Shown here: in pieces, positions 32,801-36,345 of the stretch
Numbering within the stretch: the first letter of the stretch is position 1
How the letters are laid out: the number at the start of each line of letters is the position of its first letter
Origin: Planctomycetaceae bacterium
GTDB lineage: Bacteria > Planctomycetota > Planctomycetia > Pirellulales > Pirellulaceae
Length of the DNA stretch: 36,345 nucleotides
Direction: 5' to 3'
Assembly (NCBI GenBank): GCA_002717145.1
Contig: PBCP01000050.1
Location: 1 to 36,345, forward strand
Position numbers and translations under genes: made by a program
Notes under the pieces: generated by a model
What the model saw: the letters and a program-made list of their open reading frames with translations, nothing else
Database searches by the model: none
Told to the model about the DNA's origin: nothing

Positions 32801-35800
32801 ATCGACATTAACTGTCAGATTAAACTGTTCAGCGGCTGGATAATAATCAAACGTGCCGCTTGTGATGCCAGCAGTCTGCCAATTCTGGTCGACAACCACA
32901 GGTGCTCCCATCGAGCTGACTGCATCGTAATCATTAACTCTAATGTCGTTTCCATCTTGATCTACATCATTCGTTAGTAGACTTGGGTCAGCACCGCCAG
33001 GAACTTGCAACGAATCATCTTCTGTCGTGGCAAAGCCCTCGGCGCCTTGAATTGCTGGATCATCATTAGCCTGTGGCGGACGGCCTTCGACAATCTCTAT
33101 CAAGTAATCTTCGGTCTCTCCACTACGCGTTAATCCATTGGGACGTAGCCCACCCTGTGTACTTACGCGGAAACGAGCGAACGTATCGCCGAAATAGTCA
33201 CTGTAGATCATCGGCACTGAAACAGTGATCGCATTCATTCCCTCATTGAGTTGCAGACTTCTAGCGATTTGTTCATGGGGATCGACCCAATCTCCATCTC
33301 GATTAAAATCAATCCAAGCGTCTAAAAGACTATTTGCCTGTCCAGCCTCAACAAAGATTTCACTATTAACGTACGGACTAAACGAGCCAATGGGGTCCTT
33401 AGCCGGGCTTCCAAAGACTCCATCTTCATCATCGCCAGTTATTTCAATAACTCCGTCGCCCAATAGAATTGGATTTAGATTAATGGAGATATTATTGTCA
33501 TTAATAAAATCAACAATGGTGGCAGCAACCATGTTCGCATCATCGGAGGAATCGAATTCAATCGGCCAATGGAGAGGATCTACTCCATCGCCATTGGCGG
33601 AATTGTTAAACTCAAATGTATAATCACTAATACTAAACTCGTCACCATCAGCGACATGAGCTCGTTGGGCAGCAGCATCAATACCAGTCGCTGCATCGGC
33701 ATTCACTGTGGTGCCTTCAGTGGAAATAATCTGAACATCCGTTCCAACGGCGGTTGCATTGACACCGGTTAGGCCGACGGAATTGATTGCGATGGCAATT
33801 TCCGCAGCAATTTCAGTTGCTATATCACTGCTCACAATATCAACGATCACATTACCATTGACCACATCACCCGTATTATTCTCTTCGGATGTATCGAGCT
33901 GGAAGTTTGTTCCACCCACAACAAGGATATCGTCATCAACAATTCCATCTCCATTTACTGTCACAGTCAGTATATCAACATTCGATATGATCAGATTGGC
34001 AGGCGTCTTACCCGTCGCACTATCAACATTAATTCCAGGTGCAGATGAAGTATCAATTTCATAATCATGGCCATCATTATCATCTGTAAGAACCGGTTGA
34101 CCATTCAGATCAACATCACGTCTTTGCCCAAGAACCACGAAAGAATCACTACCAACATGGATGGGAGGATTGGAGCCGAGTAATGTTTGATACTGGTTTT
34201 GTAACGGCAATAATCCTGGAAGTTGGTTACCATCAGACGCGTCACCGAAATCCATGTCAACCGATCCATAATGAATCGTAAACATCGTTTCTCCCGACAA
34301 GGTATTCGCTTTCAACGAATTTGCAGCTAAGTCTTCGATATTTAGTAGCATTCTGGGAGTGCTCAAACCCCATTCATCTTCTACGAATATGTTAGCTACC
34401 GCCTGTGTGTTTTGCGCTTTATATACGACAAATTCGTTACCTTCATGAGGTTCAGCGCTTACATCAATTTGAGTCTGAAGCTGTATCGCCTCTACCGTTT
34501 TTGCGGCTACTTGAGCATTGTCAAATTCTGGGAGTGGTGTGATTTTAATCGGGACCGCTGGCGGTAAACCGGACACTCCTGAAGTTGTTAAGCCCGTATT
34601 TCCCACTCCGTTAGTAACCAGTACATGATCCAAGCCAGCACCCAGTAGAACGATAGGTCTTCCATCCTCTATCATTCTTGGTTTTAAGCCTAGACCCGCA
34701 CCAGTTAGAGCAACGATCATACTCTCACCGAGTTGCTCAACTGTCGTGTTATTATCAAAATCAATTCTTATGTTCCCTAAGACAACTTCATCATCAGGAT
34801 CCTCATCTTTATTGTTTAATTCAAATACGACAGGATTAGCGCCTGGCAAGCTTATCTGGAACAAACCTCCGGGAAGCTCACCCGGATCCAAAGTCGGCAT
34901 TTCCAAAGTTGGGTCAAAAAGGTTTACAATTTCACCAGCCCGGGTTGGAATCTTTATTCCTAATTCAGTTCGGACACCCGGGGCCCCATATTGGAGAAGA
35001 TTGCTATTTGGCGCGTCAGCCTTAACCTGAATATTCGGCGTACCTCCGAAATGAACAACACCCGAGTTCAATGCTGCAACGACTAAGCTCATATCTCTAT
35101 CATTGACGGCTGTTTCTATAATTTCGGCGAGTGTCAGATAGTTGTCCGACATCGCGAAATTAATAACAACATCCCCATTGTCTGGATCAGCAAAGAATGT
35201 TGTAGGAGCACCGGGATTGTTCGTATCATTAAATTCAAATGTTACAAATTCAACACCATTGTCGACAGTGAAAAACTGACCGTCTTCAATTGCATTCGTT
35301 CCGCCCTCTAGCGTCAGTTCAGATGCCGTTACATCGACTGAATGTACAGCGGTGGCTCCTAAATGGATCCTTGAGCTATCTACAGGATTTATAGAGGGGT
35401 ATAGATTGAGTTCTTCAAATTTACTTTCAATCGCTTGTTTAATATCTGAAGCGATGTCCTCCGCGGAATACCAAGTTTCGTACGGGATAATTACGTTGTT
35501 TTCATTAAATATATCATCCCTATCAAATTCAAACGTTACACTGACGCCGTCATTAGTTATTGTGAAAAGTGTATCCGTAATTCCACCAATATTGCCTCCG
35601 GCGGCCGGAACTTGTAACTCATAGGTCTTCTGTACTTGTATCGTATATCCCTGGTCATACTGAAAATCAGCGCTATCGCCGTTATTATCGGTGATCGTAA
35701 ACATTGCCCCATCACTAATTTCCCAGCCGGCATTAGTGGCATAGCGAATATGATCTCTGTTCACGAGTTCGATGGTGTATATTCTGTCAGGTGTCCATAT

Positions 35801-36345
35801 CCCGGTTACTGACTTCAATGTAATGACGTTACTAGATTTGTTGTAACTAAAAACATAATCAATCTTATCGTGAAGCAATTGACCGTTACTACGAACGATG
35901 ACTTGATCCGTTGTCACTGTATGATCAGCAACTCCAATTCCGAAATTAGGGTCAGTTGGTTCCAATCCATCGTTTATTTTGAAATCAAATGAAGAGATAA
36001 CTTCATCTTTATCAATGCGTATAACATAATTCTCAGGATCCTGATCCAAGCCTTCAGTATCGTTATCACGTGGATTTATTATTAAAGCCGTCGGGCCAGC
36101 AAAATCGGACCTATCGATAGCACCACGATCAATATAAACATTGGTTCCGATACCAAACGGTGGTTCAACCGTCGGTTCATCAACACGTAGTTGGCCCGTC
36201 ATATCCGTCTCAGGAGCAATAATAGGGGATGGCGCAATTCCTAGTGGTTCTTTCACTAAATTAAATTCATACCGTTCCGCCAAAGAACCAATAGAGCTAT
36301 CAATTGCTGGATTGGGATTCTGAGTTGTCCCCGAGGCGAGATAAT
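29894..36345 (-). CDS. Giant surface protein with GEVED, VCBS/cadherin-like repeats and type I dockerin (5' end outside window)
   Basis: The frame stays open to the window edge, so at least 2149 residues are encoded and the true start, with any signal peptide, is missing; the TTG at 36283 is not a credible start. From the N-terminal side there are diverged FEFN-type modules (32530-35590), a GEVED domain at about 33090-33345 (AWIDFNRDGDWVD, ARFRVS, GETEDYLIEI) inside that stretch, cadherin/VCBS-like repeats (30370-32380) ending in GVNDxP-type joints, and a dockerin at about 30165-30355 with two calcium loops (DVNGDTKVSPIDALLI and DVNENGSVEPADALAI). A 100-residue acidic tail follows. The protein is Asp/Asn-rich and almost free of Cys, as expected for a large secreted calcium-binding adhesin or matrix protein. 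Planctomycetes carry many such dockerin proteins without classic cellulosomes. Confidence 0.88.
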   Translation of the reverse strand, partial: YLASGTTQNPNPAIDSSIGSLAERYEFNLVKEPLGIAPSPIIAPETDMTGQLRVDEPTVEPPFGIGTNVYIDRGAIDRSDFAGPTALIINPRDNDTEGLDQDPENYVIRIDKDEVISSFDFKINDGLEPTDPNFGIGVADHTVTTDQVIVRSNGQLLHDKIDYVFSYNKSSNVITLKSVTGIWTPDRIYTIELVNRDHIRYATNAGWEISDGAMFTITDNNGDSADFQYDQGYTIQVQKTYELQVPAAGGNIGGITDTLFTITNDGVSVTFEFDRDDIFNENNVIIPYETWYSAEDIASDIKQAIESKFEELNLYPSINPVDSSRIHLGATAVHSVDVTASELTLEGGTNAIEDGQFFTVDNGVEFVTFEFNDTNNPGAPTTFFADPDNGDVVINFAMSDNYLTLAEIIETAVNDRDMSLVVAALNSGVVHFGGTPNIQVKADAPNSNLLQYGAPGVRTELGIKIPTRAGEIVNLFDPTLEMPTLDPGELPGGLFQISLPGANPVVFELNNKDEDPDDEVVLGNIRIDFDNNTTVEQLGESMIVALTGAGLGLKPRMIEDGRPIVLLGAGLDHVLVTNGVGNTGLTTSGVSGLPPAVPIKITPLPEFDNAQVAAKTVEAIQLQTQIDVSAEPHEGNEFVVYKAQNTQAVANIFVEDEWGLSTPRMLLNIEDLAANSLKANTLSGETMFTIHYGSVDMDFGDASDGNQLPGLLPLQNQYQTLLGSNPPIHVGSDSFVVLGQRRDVDLNGQPVLTDDNDGHDYEIDTSSAPGINVDSATGKTPANLIISNVDILTVTVNGDGIVDDDILVVGGTNFQLDTSEENNTGDVVNGNVIVDIVSSDIATEIAAEIAIAINSVGLTGVNATAVGTDVQIISTEGTTVNADAATGIDAAAQRAHVADGDEFSISDYTFEFNNSANGDGVDPLHWPIEFDSSDDANMVAATIVDFINDNNISINLNPILLGDGVIEITGDDEDGVFGSPAKDPIGSFSPYVNSEIFVEAGQANSLLDAWIDFNRDGDWVDPHEQIARSLQLNEGMNAITVSVPMIYSDYFGDTFARFRVSTQGGLRPNGLTRSGETEDYLIEIVEGRPPQANDDPAIQGAEGFATTEDDSLQVPGGADPSLLTNDVDQDGNDIRVNDYDAVSSMGAPVVVDQNWQTAGITSGTFDYYPAAEQFNLTVNVDGNGIVAGDIFVVEGINFQLETSGIDPANGNVFIDIASIDSMSDIAGKIAAAINDEAITDVNATAVDTVVHIESLEDITVDTSAANGIDMMQLPSQIQTLAEGDIVIDTFTYELIEDDLTTNSHGFRSQERATVSIMLTGVNDFPISQDIPLAAFEDGGAITAGFVGDDVDNDDDIDSLIYSIVTNLDAGEGTLVNNDDGTFTFDPGADFQELAEGQTLDVSFTYKATDRHDADSNLATVTITVTGVNDNPTAVADIRSVAQNVVTNEAAEGVLGNDDEPDTNDTKIVTKLNGTDLDGVTNSLTITSTRGAQFILNADGSFIYDPTTSEELMALNDGENADDQFTYTMSDPHGRTSQTTITFTVNGVNDVPVAGNDSYATGQTQVLDVDPNGVLGNDTDADADDSIAVIALNGSTTLTGISTEGATVTIQADGSFVYDPTTSATLAVLERGDSLSDTFTYTVADSHNPAATSTATVTVVVTGENKAPVAGDDDFLGIAGVDEDSTLVDALGVLTNDTDADDPASALFVSGINGTSQLTGSSTSGALITMNSDGTFLYDPRNADTLQALADGVIASDTFTYTVSDGQGGSDEGTVTIEVTGVNDAPVAEADSALGVRNQDLVIDVIKAADNTNSGHDYDVDGTIDVVTITEQPDASEGLVIVNNDNTVTFQPATDFSGTSTFKYQLTDDFGATSNEVTVTVDINDPPIAGNDSIDAYQSLLNPPAPIQTSINVLATDNDPDGNLEPSTVTVVTNPQHGSVTVEADGTIVYQPDVTPDVYLGADSLQYIVRDDDGAESNVATVFINVIPDPFPWHNRGNGMDVNGDTKVSPIDALLIITKLNEIEESGGSTQLPVSGPAPPPFYDVNENGSVEPADALAIINYLNANANGEGEGEFVEASAMDISEVAEQTLTALEAHANNGFASDNLQTAGLSQVRSEILEDLISDIADEVAEGNEEGNESSTDDFFGQF
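30370..32380 (-). repeat. Tandem cadherin/VCBS-like repeats within the giant protein
   Basis: Six units of roughly 100-120 residues are bounded by joints of the type GVND-P-A--D at about 32380, 32060, 31700, 31350, 30990 and 30670. The three middle units (30990-32060) are closest to each other: each has a VLGNDxDxDD turn, an LNG segment, a YDPTTS-like turn and a DTFTYTVSD-like strand. They are diverged enough at DNA level that recent duplication is not evident. Confidence 0.75.
32530..35590 (-). repeat. Six dispersed copies of a diverged FEFN/AIN module
   Basis: Copies lie at about 35295-35590, 34990-35295, 34580-34880, 33680-33970, 33405-33660 and 32530-32820. Shared order: short strand (FTI/FSI/FVV), then FEFN, FELN or FQLD, a variable Asp/Asn loop, a strand like VIVDI or VVINF, an Ala/Ile-rich helix often ending in AIN or AVN, and a final strand such as VHFGG or VIEITG. 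Copies 4 and 6 are clearly closest (GTNFQLDTS and GINFQLETS, both with NATAV). A partial seventh copy may precede the first (SDGAMFTITDNNG). Confidence 0.6.

Overview
The window looks like chromosome of a planctomycete (phylum Planctomycetota). The evidence is the combination of a PVC-type membrane-bound dehydrogenase with a C-terminal cytochrome c, two Hanks-type Ser/Thr kinases (one with the DFN variant motif that I recall from this phylum), an ECF sigma factor next to a transmembrane kinase, and a giant cadherin/VCBS-like protein ending in a type I dockerin. Base composition is moderate and even. I see no rRNA, tRNA, CRISPR array, insertion sequence or prophage gene, so this is ordinary chromosome with several accessory-type modules.

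Layout. 1-269: a strong terminator for a gene to the left, then a short promoter-like stretch. 270-5210 (+): Trm112-like protein, HIT hydrolase, then methyltransferase, polyprenyl-phosphate-type glycosyltransferase, methyltransferase and a large GT-C-like membrane protein, probably a surface glycan or lipid-linked sugar cluster. 5234-6346 (-): soluble Ser/Thr kinase. 6494-13279 (-): a tightly spaced run of beta-propeller/PhoD-like phosphatase, PhyH dioxygenase, PSD dehydrogenase/cytochrome c and an SGNH-like membrane-anchored protein, probably an exported catabolic unit. 13365-15500 (+): DMT permease and D-threonine aldolase-like enzyme. 15539-23922 (-): NfeD/YqiJ-like membrane protein, YqiK-like flotillin and a 1767-residue coiled-coil AAA ATPase. 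23923-24445: the only long gap, with inverted repeats and a possible 55-codon gene. 24446-29716 (-): PLD-like protein, acidic amino acid/dicarboxylate symporter, kinase with an extracytoplasmic TAXI domain, ECF sigma factor. 29894-36345 (-): giant dockerin protein whose N-terminus lies outside the window.

Two modules deserve most attention. First, NfeD-like protein, flotillin and giant AAA ATPase form a co-directional set that could be a membrane-scaffolded ATP-driven machine; the usual database label 'DNA repair ATPase' for the large protein is poorly supported by this context. Second, sigma factor, TAXI-domain kinase and SLC1-type symporter line up as sensor, regulator and transporter: the kinase carries outside the membrane a domain type used elsewhere to bind acidic metabolites, and the next gene is a transporter with the acidic-substrate arginine. 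All functional links are inferences from sequence and order.
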